DNA of 33,418 nucleotides from DASUXY01 sp035301985 (GTDB taxonomy: Bacteria > Bacillota > Bacilli > Bacillales > Amphibacillaceae), in the NCBI GenBank assembly GCA_035301985.1, contig DATGTE010000052.1, positions 1 through 33,418 on the forward strand, written 5' to 3'. The first letter of the stretch is position 1, and every line of letters starts with the position of its first letter. Positions 25,185 to 33,418 of this stretch are shown here, in pieces. Under the pieces are notes generated by a model. The model worked only from the letters and a program-made list of their open reading frames with translations. It ran no database searches and had not been told where the DNA came from. Position numbers and translations under genes: made by a program.

Positions 25185-26645
25185 ATGAATTTAAGGAAAC
25201 GACATATTATACTTCTTTCAATGATTGCTTTGTTGTTAGGCTTTATCGGAGCTTATTTTGGCGTATCTCTTGCTCAATCGAAAAATCCGACGAAATCCAA
25301 TGACAGTGAATGGTACGAGGACTTTTTAAGTGAGGACTCAGGAGATATTCAACCACCAGAAAATATCAGCAAAGTGACGCAGGCATATGGGCTGATCAAG
25401 CAACATTACATCGAAGAAATCGACGATGATCAGCTCATTGAAGGTGCGATTCAAGGCATGTTGTCGACTTTAGAAGACCCTTACAGTACGTATATGGATC
25501 CAGAAGAAATGGAAGAATTCAATGAGCAAATTGAATCTTCTTTTGAAGGAATCGGTGCTGAAGTGAGTATGATGAATGGACAAGTAACGATTGTCGCACC
25601 CATTAAAGATTCCCCTGCTGAAAAAGCCGGCTTACGACCAAATGACCAAGTGCTTTCAGTTGATGATGAAAGTCTTGAAGGGTTAGATCTAAATGAAGCC
25701 GTGAATAAAATTCGTGGTGAAAAAGGTTCAGAAGTTGTCTTGAAAATTAAACGTAGTGGAGCAACAGAACCTTTCGAAGTAACAATTGTACGAGATACAA
25801 TTCCTGTTGAGACGGTCTATTCAGAAATGATCACCGACGAAAATGAAAACATTGGTTTGATTGAGATTACGAACTTTTCCGAGGGTACGGCTGAAGAATT
25901 TAATGATCAATTAACACAACTGGAGTCGGATGGTATGGATGGTTTAATCATCGATGTTCGTGGAAATCCGGGGGGACTCCTCAATTCGGTTGAAGAAATT
26001 TTAGAGCATTTTATTCCGAGTGATATCCCATACATCCAAATTGAAGACCCAAATGGCGAAACGGATAAACATTATACCGATTTAGAAGAAAAGAAAGATT
26101 ATCCAATCACTGTTTTAGTCGATGAAGGAAGTGCATCGGCATCTGAGATCCTTGCTGTCGCTATGAAAGAAGTCGGTTATGATGTCATCGGTACGACTAG
26201 TTTTGGAAAAGGTACTGTTCAGCAAGCTGTTCCTCTAGGGGATGGAAGTACAATTAAATTGACATTTTATAAATGGCTTTCACCAAAAGGGAATTGGATT
26301 AATGAAAAAGGTGTAAAACCGACAATTGAAGTCAAACAACCTGAACATTATCATGCCAATCCAGTTCAAATTAAGAAGCCATTGAAGTTTGATCAAACGG
26401 GTGAGAACATCGAAAACATTCAACAGATGTTAAAAGGATTAGGCTTTGAACCAGGACGCACGGACGGATATTTTGACAAGGGAACAGTAGAGAGTGTAAA
26501 AGCGTTTCAAAAAGAACATGATTTAAAAGTAACCGGTGAGGTAGACGAAGAAACAGGCGGACTCATTGAAACGAAACTTATTGAATTTGTACGGGAAGGG
26601 AAAGATGATCAACAATTAGAAAAAGCAATTGAATCTTTGCAGTAG
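25185..26645 (+). CDS. ctpB: Carboxy-terminal processing protease, S41 family
   Basis: A membrane-anchored serine protease acting outside the cytoplasmic membrane; in B. subtilis CtpB cleaves SpoIVFA in the forespore signalling pathway. The 486-residue protein has an N-terminal anchor (8-28), a PDZ domain (about 113-205, SSFEGIGAEVSM to VTIVRD), the S41 domain with RGNPGGLL and GSASASE (catalytic Ser within 316-320, probably 318), FGKG with Lys342 and a Gln four residues on, and a C-terminal PG_binding_1 domain (about 398-465, ENIENIQQMLKGLGF). ATG follows GGGGTGA. A TATAAT at 25147-25152 is a likely -10. Confidence 0.94.
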   Translation: MNLRKRHIILLSMIALLLGFIGAYFGVSLAQSKNPTKSNDSEWYEDFLSEDSGDIQPPENISKVTQAYGLIKQHYIEEIDDDQLIEGAIQGMLSTLEDPYSTYMDPEEMEEFNEQIESSFEGIGAEVSMMNGQVTIVAPIKDSPAEKAGLRPNDQVLSVDDESLEGLDLNEAVNKIRGEKGSEVVLKIKRSGATEPFEVTIVRDTIPVETVYSEMITDENENIGLIEITNFSEGTAEEFNDQLTQLESDGMDGLIIDVRGNPGGLLNSVEEILEHFIPSDIPYIQIEDPNGETDKHYTDLEEKKDYPITVLVDEGSASASEILAVAMKEVGYDVIGTTSFGKGTVQQAVPLGDGSTIKLTFYKWLSPKGNWINEKGVKPTIEVKQPEHYHANPVQIKKPLKFDQTGENIENIQQMLKGLGFEPGRTDGYFDKGTVESVKAFQKEHDLKVTGEVDEETGGLIETKLIEFVREGKDDQQLEKAIESLQ

Positions 26646-26657
26646 CAGTACAATATC

Positions 26658-26690
26658 ATCCGTGGATCGCTGTTGATCCACGGATTTTTT
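26658..26690 (+). terminator. Terminator after ctpB
   Basis: ATCCGTGGATC (26658-26668) pairs perfectly with GATCCACGGAT (26675-26685), with a 6-nt loop and a T-run (26685-26690). A strong intrinsic terminator. Confidence 0.88.
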
Positions 26691-26759
26691 CTCATGTCAT
26701 AGCTTAGCTGCTGAATCACTTCCCTTATACTATAAAATTTACGATTAACAGGGGATTAG

Positions 26760-26897
26760 GTGGATATAATCTTCCAAAAGCGAGAAATTTACCTTTTTTT
26801 AGCGTATACTAGAATCATAGATACTCGATTACAAAAAGAAATACAACAATCTTTTAATTTAGTGAATGAGCCTGGTTGGAGTCGGTTTATTCGGTAG
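26760..26897 (+). CDS. Possible 45-residue protein between ctpB and minJ
   Basis: A GTG frame preceded closely by AGGGGA (26749-26754). The translation, ending FNLVNEPGWSRFIR, has protein-like composition with a helical N-terminal half (FQKREIYLFLAYTRIIDTRL). In B. subtilis the motility regulator gene swrA sits in this same interval, but I see no similarity to SwrA. It may be a small gene, a remnant or a chance frame. Confidence 0.25.
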   Translation: MDIIFQKREIYLFLAYTRIIDTRLQKEIQQSFNLVNEPGWSRFIR

Positions 26898-26949
26898 ACG
26901 ATCGGATCATAGATTGTGAAGTTCATCGTATGATGGGAAGGTGAGTTGA

Positions 26950-28104
26950 GTGATCGAAGCGTGGTTGATTGAAGGGATAAAAGGAGTTGGTAGATTTTTT
27001 TTAAATCCATTGTTATATTGGGCGATTTTACTTGTCGCTATCGCGAGTTATCGAAGAATGAAGCAAGAACGATTACAGTTTGGTTATAAAGTTTTTGATA
27101 TGTTTTCGGAATGGAGTCATACATTTTGGTTCTCAATCGGCTTTGGCGTCTTCATTACGCTCATTACGGTTGGAATCGGAATCGTATTACCGATTGAAGC
27201 CATTATGCTGTTAAGTATTGTCGTTATTTTATTTAGCTGGCGATTTTCGATGTTGTCAGCAAGCTATACGATTGGAATAACCTATGTCATCCTCATGTTT
27301 GCACCCTATGTGTTGGGGAGTCGACCGTGGCTCACTCAAGTGAATTTTGAGGGATTGGCAATTTTATTAGGCTTGTTCCTTATTGCCGAAGCTTTCTTAC
27401 TTTATCGGATGAAGCACAATGATACTTTTCCCAAGCTAACGAAAGGAGACCGTGGCCTTTGGATTGGTGAGCATCATATTAAAAGATTAGCGGTCATTCC
27501 CTTTTTTACCTTCGTGCCATCTGGTTTGATTACATCTTTTGCCCCATTTTGGCCGTATTTTTCGATGGGTGGTGAATCATATAGTCTCATTCTCATTCCC
27601 TTTTTAGTAGGATTTGATTATGTTGCGAAAGGGTTTGCTCCGAAAAAAGAAGTTGGCATTTTAGCTAAGGCAAATTTTATTTTAGCTTTGGTCGTTACAT
27701 TGATCGCGTCAATGAGTATATTCGTTCCATGGCTGTCGTTTGTAGCGGTCATCATTGCTATTTTAGGCCATGAATGGGTGAAGTATCGTCAACGAATAAG
27801 AAATGAAGAACAACATCCTTATTTCCACCCGACTGACAACGGATTGAAAATATTAGGCATCATTCCAAACACTCCAGCGGACCGTTTAGATTTTCAAATT
27901 GGCGAGACGATTAAGAAGGTGAACGGATATGAAGTCTCCACTGTCGAAGACTTTTATTACGCCTTACAACATAATGGTTCATTTTTTAAAATTGATGTGT
28001 TAGATGAAAACGGGGAAATTCGTTTTATTCAGAGCGCGTTTTATGAAGGAGACCATCATCAATTAGGTTTGATTTTCACAGCACCTCCTTATCATCAGCT
28101 ATAA
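26950..28104 (+). CDS. minJ: Cell division topological determinant MinJ
   Basis: A polytopic membrane protein that bridges DivIVA and MinD and keeps the Min system at poles and septa. The 384-residue protein has about eight hydrophobic segments in residues 1-285 and a cytoplasmic C-terminal PDZ domain (about 295-375, LGIIPNTPADRLDFQIGETI and the NGYEVSTVEDF strand). Order after ctpB and before uvrB agrees with yvjD (minJ) in B. subtilis. GTG 26950 follows AAGGTGAG by four bases. A hairpin terminator follows. Confidence 0.88.
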   Translation: MIEAWLIEGIKGVGRFFLNPLLYWAILLVAIASYRRMKQERLQFGYKVFDMFSEWSHTFWFSIGFGVFITLITVGIGIVLPIEAIMLLSIVVILFSWRFSMLSASYTIGITYVILMFAPYVLGSRPWLTQVNFEGLAILLGLFLIAEAFLLYRMKHNDTFPKLTKGDRGLWIGEHHIKRLAVIPFFTFVPSGLITSFAPFWPYFSMGGESYSLILIPFLVGFDYVAKGFAPKKEVGILAKANFILALVVTLIASMSIFVPWLSFVAVIIAILGHEWVKYRQRIRNEEQHPYFHPTDNGLKILGIIPNTPADRLDFQIGETIKKVNGYEVSTVEDFYYALQHNGSFFKIDVLDENGEIRFIQSAFYEGDHHQLGLIFTAPPYHQL

Positions 28105-28124
28105 ATATAGATTACGATACATAG

Positions 28125-28158
28125 GTATCCATGTACGAAATGTATGTGGATGCTTTTT
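28125..28158 (+). terminator. Terminator after minJ
   Basis: GTATCCATGTAC (28125-28136) pairs with GTATGTGGATGC (28142-28153) using some wobble pairs and one mismatch, followed by five T. Confidence 0.65.
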
Positions 28159-28233
28159 ATGCTTTATAATGATGAACGAGGGCGCACATATAAAGTATGT
28201 TTTGAAGCAACATCGGATAGATGTTTAACAATA

Positions 28234-28245
28234 GAATGTTTGTTC
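28234..28245 (+). promoter_or_regulatory. Candidate LexA (SOS) box upstream of uvrB
   Basis: GAAT-GTTT-GTTC differs at one base from the Gram-positive LexA core GAAC-N4-GTTC; the right flank G (28246) also fits CGAAC-N4-GTTCG. It lies about 65 bases before the uvrB start, close to a TAAAAT -10-like element (28256-28261). uvrBA is LexA-controlled in B. subtilis. Confidence 0.55.
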
Positions 28246-28309
28246 GTGGATATGTTAAAATAGATGATAACTATGATAAACTTATTGATGAAGAACGGAG
28301 GCAAGACCG

Positions 28310-30292
28310 GTGAATAACAAATTTGAACTCGTATCCGAATTCGAACCTCGTGGCGATCAGCCACAAGCCATTGATGAATTAGTGAAAAAAGTATTGGCAG
28401 GTCAACGGCACCAGACGTTATTGGGAGCGACAGGAACGGGTAAGACGTTTACGGTTTCCAACGTGATTAAAGAAATAAATCGGCCGACATTAGTAATCGC
28501 CCATAATAAAACGTTGGCTGGTCAGTTATATAGTGAATTCAAAGAGTTTTTTCCGAACAATGCAGTCGAATATTTTGTCAGTTACTATGATTACTACCAG
28601 CCTGAAGCGTATGTACCGTCGTCCGATACATTTATCGAAAAAGATGCGAGTATAAATGACGAAATTGATAAATTAAGACACTCTGCAACATCGGCATTAT
28701 TTGAGCGGAACGATGTGTTAATTGTCGCGAGTGTCTCGTGTATTTATGGATTAGGTTCCCCCGATGAGTATCGGAGTCAAGTATTATCATTACGGATGGG
28801 GATGGAAAAAGATCGTGACCAATTGCTCAGAGACCTCGTAGCCATCCAATATGCTCGTAATGATATTGATTTCCAACGCGGAACTTTTCGCGTACGCGGT
28901 GATTCGGTAGAAGTTATCCCCGCATCTCGTGAAGAACATTGTATTCGGATTGAATTTTTTGGTGATGAAATCGATCGGATTCGAGAGGTAGATGCGTTTA
29001 CAGGAGAAATTATCGGCGACCGTGAACATGTTGCCATTTTCCCAGCATCACACTTCGTTACGCGTGAAGATAAGTTGAAGAAAGCGATTGAAAATATAAG
29101 AAAAGAATTAGCTGAACGATTAAAAGAATTACGTGATCAAGATAAATTGTTAGAGGCACAACGACTTGAACAGCGGACAAACTACGATCTTGAAATGATG
29201 GAAGAAATGGGCTTTTGTTCTGGAATTGAAAACTATTCTCGACATATGACATTTCGTGAGGCGGGTGCCCAACCGTATACATTGCTTGATTATTTTCCGG
29301 ATGATTATTTAGTTGTTGTCGACGAATCCCATGTGACATTGCCGCAAATTCGTGGAATGTATAACGGAGACCGTGCCCGTAAGCAAGTATTGGTCGAGCA
29401 TGGTTTTCGCCTTCCGTCTGCTTTAGATAACCGACCGCTAACATTTGAAGAATTTGAAAAGTCGACGAATCAACTCATTTATATTTCCGCAACACCAGGT
29501 CCGTATGAACTTGAACATACACCGGAAATGACGGAACAAATTATCCGTCCGACCGGTTTATTAGACCCGAAAGTTCACGTCCGACCGATTGAAGGACAAA
29601 TTGATGATTTAATCGGAGAAATAAATGTGCGAATTGATCGTGATGAGCGAGTGCTTGTCACTACATTGACGAAGAAAATGGCAGAGGATTTAACCGATTA
29701 CTTGAAAGAACTCGGGTTGAAAGTCGCATACTTGCACTCTGAAATTAAAACGTTAGAACGAATTGAAATCATTCGTGATTTACGGATTGGAACCTATGAT
29801 GTCCTAGTCGGGATTAACCTGCTCCGTGAAGGGCTCGACATTCCAGAAGTATCGCTTGTCGCTATTCTTGATGCGGATAAAGAAGGCTTTTTACGTTCAG
29901 AGCGATCGCTCATTCAAACGATGGGACGAGCTGCTCGAAATGAAAACGGGGAAGTCATTATGTATGCGGATCAAATTACACAATCGATGCAAGTCGCGAT
30001 CGATGAAACGAATCGACGTCGTGACATTCAACAAGCTTTCAATGAAAAGCACAATATTACACCGACGACGATTAAGAAAGAAGTGCGAGATGTCATACGG
30101 GCAACGATTGCTGTCGAAGACCAAGAAGAATATAAAACACAAACGAAGAGCTTGACAGAATTAACGAAAAAAGAGAAAGAAAAAACGTTGGAAAATATGG
30201 AAAAAGAAATGAAAGAAGCTGCTAAAGCGCTTGACTTTGAAAAAGCAGCTGAATTACGTGATATTATTTTTGAACTTAAAGCAGACGGATGA
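28310..30292 (+). CDS. uvrB: Excinuclease ABC subunit UvrB
   Basis: Damage-verifying helicase-like subunit of nucleotide excision repair, loaded by UvrA and cut site for UvrC. The 660-residue protein has Walker A GATGTGKT (39-46), the beta-hairpin region YYDYYQPEAYVP that probes DNA, the DESH box (about 338-341), helicase motifs INLLREGLDIPEV and QTMGRAARN, and the C-terminal UVR motif (about 620-660, ALDFEKAAELRD) that contacts UvrC. GTG start lies eight bases after CGGAGG. uvrA follows after 67 bases without a terminator, so the two form an operon. Confidence 0.97.
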   Translation: MNNKFELVSEFEPRGDQPQAIDELVKKVLAGQRHQTLLGATGTGKTFTVSNVIKEINRPTLVIAHNKTLAGQLYSEFKEFFPNNAVEYFVSYYDYYQPEAYVPSSDTFIEKDASINDEIDKLRHSATSALFERNDVLIVASVSCIYGLGSPDEYRSQVLSLRMGMEKDRDQLLRDLVAIQYARNDIDFQRGTFRVRGDSVEVIPASREEHCIRIEFFGDEIDRIREVDAFTGEIIGDREHVAIFPASHFVTREDKLKKAIENIRKELAERLKELRDQDKLLEAQRLEQRTNYDLEMMEEMGFCSGIENYSRHMTFREAGAQPYTLLDYFPDDYLVVVDESHVTLPQIRGMYNGDRARKQVLVEHGFRLPSALDNRPLTFEEFEKSTNQLIYISATPGPYELEHTPEMTEQIIRPTGLLDPKVHVRPIEGQIDDLIGEINVRIDRDERVLVTTLTKKMAEDLTDYLKELGLKVAYLHSEIKTLERIEIIRDLRIGTYDVLVGINLLREGLDIPEVSLVAILDADKEGFLRSERSLIQTMGRAARNENGEVIMYADQITQSMQVAIDETNRRRDIQQAFNEKHNITPTTIKKEVRDVIRATIAVEDQEEYKTQTKSLTELTKKEKEKTLENMEKEMKEAAKALDFEKAAELRDIIFELKADG

Positions 30293-30359
30293 ATTTAGCA
30301 CTCAGACCGTCGCTTAATTTGTAAAACAAGTACAGTAAAGTGGAAGGATGACTTTCTTC

Positions 30360-33236
30360 ATGACGAACAAATCCATTATCATTCAAGGTGCTCGGGCTCA
30401 CAATTTGAAAAATATCGACGTCACAATTCCTAAAAATAAATTTGTTGTCGTTACAGGCTTGTCGGGGTCTGGAAAATCATCGCTCGCTTTTGATACGATC
30501 TACGCCGAGGGACAGCGGAGATATGTTGAATCCCTCTCCGCTTATGCGCGTCAATTTCTTGGACAAATGGATAAACCTGATGTGGATTTGATCGAAGGCT
30601 TGTCGCCAGCTATTTCCATCGATCAGAAAACAACGAGTAAAAATCCGCGCTCCACTGTAGGAACGATCACAGAGATTTCGGACTATTTACGATTGTTATA
30701 TGCGCGCGTGGGACGCCCTGTCTGTCCCAAGCATGATATCGAAATCAGCTCGCAAACGGTTCAACAAATGGTCGATCGTATTTTAGAGTACCCAGAGCGA
30801 ACGAGGTTACAAATTTTAGCGCCTGTTGTTTCTGGACGTAAAGGAAAGCACATTCAGATTCTTGAAAAGTTAAAGCAAGAAGGCTACGTACGCCTTCGTG
30901 TCGATCAGGAAATGCGCGAAGTAACTGATGACATCGACTTAGACAAAAATAAAAAGCATTCGATCGAAGTCGTTGTCGATCGGATTATCGTTAAAGAAGG
31001 GATTGAAAATCGGCTTAGTGACTCACTAGAAACAGCATTAAACTTAGCAGGTGGAACGGTCATCGTCGATATGATTGACAGCGAAGAACTCGTATTTAGC
31101 GAAAAACACGCTTGTCCGATTTGTGGGTTCTCCATTCGTGAGTTAGAGCCACGACTGTTCTCATTTAACGGCCCGTATGGTGCTTGCTCGTCTTGCGATG
31201 GATTAGGAACAAAAACGGAAGTTGATCTCGATGCCGTTATTCCAGATTGGGATCGGTCGCTAAATGATCATGCAATCATCGCTTGGAAACCAATTAGCTC
31301 AAAATACTATCCCCAACTGTTAAAGAGCGTATGTGAACATTATGAAATTGATATGGATATCCCTGTTAAAGACATTCCTGAAGAGCAAATGAATAAAATT
31401 TTGTACGGAAGTGGGCGCGAGAAGATTCGTTTTCATTATGTGAATGATTATGGAAGAAAACACGACCAAATGATTTTATTTGAAGGCGTGCTCAATAATA
31501 TTGCTCGCCGGTATCGGGAAACAACTTCAGACTTTATTCGCGAGAAGCTAGAAAATTATATGGCTCAAAAAGCCTGTCCGACTTGTGATGGGTATCGACT
31601 GAACGAAGAGGCTTTATCAGTAAAAATCAATGGTCAACATATTGGTGAAGTAACGGAAAACTCAATTACAGAGGCTAAAGCATTTTTCGAATCGTTAGAC
31701 TTAACGAAAAAAGAAGCACAAATTGCTCGGATGATTTTAAAAGAGATTCGCGACCGTTTACAGTTTTTAGAAAATGTCGGCTTGGACTATTTAACTTTAT
31801 CGCGTTCAGCAGGAACATTATCCGGGGGAGAGGCACAACGTATTCGCTTAGCTACCCAAATTGGTTCAGCATTAACAGGAGTTTTGTATGTATTGGATGA
31901 ACCGTCAATCGGACTTCATCAACGAGATAATGATCGGCTCATTCGTACGTTAAAACAAATGCGCGATTTAGATAATACGTTAATCGTCGTTGAGCATGAT
32001 GAAGATACGATGTTAGCTGCAGATTGGTTAATTGATATTGGGCCAGGAGCAGGTGAACATGGTGGTGAAATTGTTGCCAGTGGAACGCCAAAAGATGTGA
32101 TGAAAGTCAAGGAATCATTGACGGGGAGATATTTGTCAGGAAAAGAATTCATTCCATTACCAGTCGAACGGAGAAAAAGCGATCAACGGTTTATCGAGAT
32201 CATCGGTGCAGCTGAAAACAACTTGAAAAATATATCCGTAAAATTTCCACTCGGTTTGTTGACTGTCGTTACGGGTGTTTCCGGATCGGGAAAAAGTACG
32301 TTAGTGAATGAAATTTTATATAAAGCGTTGGCAAAGGAATTGTATCGGGGAAGACATAAGCCTGGTAAACATAAAGCAGTGAAAGGGATCGAAGAGATCG
32401 AAAAAGTAATCGAAATTGATCAATCACCGATCGGACGAACACCACGCTCTAACCCTGCGACATATACACAAGTATTCAACGATATTCGCGATGTATTTGC
32501 AGAGACGAATGAAGCGAAGATTCGTGGTTATAAAAAAGGACGATTTAGCTTTAATGTAAAAGGAGGCCGTTGTGAAGCCTGCCGTGGTGATGGGATTATT
32601 AAAATTGAAATGCACTTTTTACCTGATGTATACGTTCCTTGTGAAGTGTGCCACGGAAAACGCTACAATCGTGAAACATTAGAAGTGGAGTATAAAGGAA
32701 AAAACATTGCGGAAATTTTAGATATGACAGTGGAAGAAGCACTTGATTTTTTTGCAAATATACCTAAAATCAAACGAAAATTACAGACGATTTATGATGT
32801 CGGACTGGGTTACATTAAACTTGGTCAACCAGCGACGACACTATCTGGTGGAGAAGCCCAGCGAGTAAAATTGGCTAGCGAACTACACCGTCGGTCAAAT
32901 GGTAAATCTGTTTATATATTAGATGAACCGACAACAGGTTTACACGTCCATGATATTCAACGTCTCCTTCGGGTGTTACAACGCCTCGTGGACAATGGTG
33001 ATACAGTTGTTATTATCGAACACAATCTCGATGTCATCAAGACTGCTGATCACATTATTGATTTAGGACCTGAGGGTGGAGATGGTGGAGGTAAAGTGAT
33101 TGCCACAGGTACGCCTGAAGAAATCGCTCAGGAAAAAGTCTCTTATACAGGTCAATATTTACAACGTGTATTAAAACGAGACCGAGAGCGAATGGCTAAA
33201 AGACATTCAGACAAAGAACGAATTCAATCTTCATAA
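30360..33236 (+). CDS. uvrA: Excinuclease ABC subunit UvrA
   Basis: DNA damage sensor of nucleotide excision repair, an ABC ATPase dimer that delivers UvrB. The 958-residue protein has two ATPase modules: Walker A GLSGSGKS (33-40) and GVSGSGKS (639-646), each with an LSGGE signature (TLSGGEAQRIRLA and TLSGGEAQRVKLA). Zinc modules appear as CPIC...CSSC and CEAC...CEVC. ATG 30360 gives the family N-terminus (MTNKSIIIQGARAHNL) and lies 11 bases after AAGGA. The ATG at 30348 sits on the binding site itself. No good terminator follows before the M-box region. Confidence 0.97.
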   Translation: MTNKSIIIQGARAHNLKNIDVTIPKNKFVVVTGLSGSGKSSLAFDTIYAEGQRRYVESLSAYARQFLGQMDKPDVDLIEGLSPAISIDQKTTSKNPRSTVGTITEISDYLRLLYARVGRPVCPKHDIEISSQTVQQMVDRILEYPERTRLQILAPVVSGRKGKHIQILEKLKQEGYVRLRVDQEMREVTDDIDLDKNKKHSIEVVVDRIIVKEGIENRLSDSLETALNLAGGTVIVDMIDSEELVFSEKHACPICGFSIRELEPRLFSFNGPYGACSSCDGLGTKTEVDLDAVIPDWDRSLNDHAIIAWKPISSKYYPQLLKSVCEHYEIDMDIPVKDIPEEQMNKILYGSGREKIRFHYVNDYGRKHDQMILFEGVLNNIARRYRETTSDFIREKLENYMAQKACPTCDGYRLNEEALSVKINGQHIGEVTENSITEAKAFFESLDLTKKEAQIARMILKEIRDRLQFLENVGLDYLTLSRSAGTLSGGEAQRIRLATQIGSALTGVLYVLDEPSIGLHQRDNDRLIRTLKQMRDLDNTLIVVEHDEDTMLAADWLIDIGPGAGEHGGEIVASGTPKDVMKVKESLTGRYLSGKEFIPLPVERRKSDQRFIEIIGAAENNLKNISVKFPLGLLTVVTGVSGSGKSTLVNEILYKALAKELYRGRHKPGKHKAVKGIEEIEKVIEIDQSPIGRTPRSNPATYTQVFNDIRDVFAETNEAKIRGYKKGRFSFNVKGGRCEACRGDGIIKIEMHFLPDVYVPCEVCHGKRYNRETLEVEYKGKNIAEILDMTVEEALDFFANIPKIKRKLQTIYDVGLGYIKLGQPATTLSGGEAQRVKLASELHRRSNGKSVYILDEPTTGLHVHDIQRLLRVLQRLVDNGDTVVIIEHNLDVIKTADHIIDLGPEGGDGGGKVIATGTPEEIAQEKVSYTGQYLQRVLKRDRERMAKRHSDKERIQSS

Positions 33237-33294
33237 AGTAACACTGTAATCAAGATATGTTTAAAATATTCACAGTTCTATCATTCAGTAGTAC

Positions 33295-33323
33295 TTGACA
33301 AGTATTCTAGCTTTTGTAAAGAT
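33295..33323 (+). promoter_or_regulatory. Candidate promoter for the M-box transcript
   Basis: A perfect TTGACA (33295-33300) is followed after 17 bases by AAAGAT (33318-33323), a poor -10 with a TG two bases upstream as in extended -10 promoters. It lies about 30 bases before the riboswitch. Confidence 0.45.
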
Positions 33324-33353
33324 AGATATGTGTTAACAATCGCATAAACATTA

Positions 33354-33418
33354 TCCTCGTTAGGTGAGGTTCCTATATGGATTTAAGCTACTACCCAGAA
33401 ACGTCGAGAGACACCAAT
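33354..33418 (+). promoter_or_regulatory. M-box (ykoK-type) magnesium riboswitch, 5' part, cut by the window end
   Basis: The sequence TCCTCGTTAGGTGAGG, then TTCCTATATGGA, CTACCCAGAAACGTC and AGACACCAAT, reproduces the conserved 5' half of the M-box class (ykoK leader of B. subtilis, with GUUAGGUGAGGCUCC, UGCCCAAAAAUGUC and AGACGCCAAUGG). M-box RNAs fold with Mg2+ and switch off expression of Mg2+ transporters such as MgtE. The 3' half and the controlled gene lie beyond the window. The match is by recall of the consensus but covers several blocks in the right order. Confidence 0.85.

Noticed and set aside
1..33418. CRISPR arrays, insertion sequences, prophage genes, rRNA and tRNA genes
   Set aside because: No direct-repeat array, transposase or terminal inverted repeat was seen, and I noticed no tRNA- or rRNA-like sequence by eye; a covariance scan was not possible.

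Overview
The window is a stretch of low-GC Firmicutes chromosome, almost certainly from a member of the Bacillaceae. Support comes from AGGAGG-type ribosome binding sites with frequent TTG and GTG starts, many hairpin-plus-T terminators, and the gene order yvyE - degS - degU - degV - comFA - comFC - hpf - secA - prfB - cccB - ftsE - ftsX - (M23 peptidase) - ctpB - minJ - uvrB - uvrA. That order closely follows the Bacillus subtilis chromosome. I cannot name the species.

Layout. 1-1273 (minus strand): a short transcription unit holding a truncated acetamidase/formamidase gene, an unrecognised 80-residue acidic protein and a small membrane protein, closed by a clear minus-strand terminator. 1539-3283 (plus): a P-loop ATPase whose first P-loop has decayed, then an IDEAL-domain protein. 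3394-5409 (minus): a lipoprotein class B penicillin-binding protein of the PbpC/PBP3 (MecA-N) type. 5410-6570: about 1 kb with only a 55-residue unknown gene and its promoter. 6571-8489: nagA-nagB for amino-sugar catabolism, with a candidate GntR-type operator over the nagA ribosome binding site. 8773-9420 (minus): yvyE. 9695-15182: degS-degU, degV, and the comFA-comFC competence pair. 15478-16564: long-form hibernation factor hpf and a 61-residue unknown gene. 17092-20828: secA and prfB, the latter with the classical programmed +1 frameshift. 21056-28104: cytochrome c551, ftsEX, an M23 endopeptidase, the carboxy-terminal processing protease CtpB and the division protein MinJ. 28310-33236: uvrB-uvrA behind a candidate LexA box. 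33354-33418: the 5' part of an M-box (ykoK-type) Mg2+ riboswitch, cut by the window edge; the controlled gene, probably a Mg2+ transporter, lies outside.

How the genes work together. DegS/DegU is the two-component regulator of exoenzymes, competence and motility. ComFA/ComFC act in DNA uptake. FtsEX with the adjacent coiled-coil M23 protein looks like a complete cell-wall hydrolase control module. CtpB and MinJ act in envelope proteolysis and septum placement. UvrBA is the nucleotide excision repair pair. The flagellar block (yvyF-flgM-flgK-flgL-csrA-hag-fliDST) that lies between comFC and hpf in B. subtilis is absent here; the two genes are separated by about 300 bp.

Most of the window is conserved housekeeping sequence, and I do not see a wholly new multi-gene system. 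The less ordinary signals are small: a candidate peptide ORF whose stop codon touches the secA ribosome binding site, several SD-supported ORFs under 65 codons, a LysM-like gene remnant before degV, a truncated acetamidase, and the M-box at the edge.
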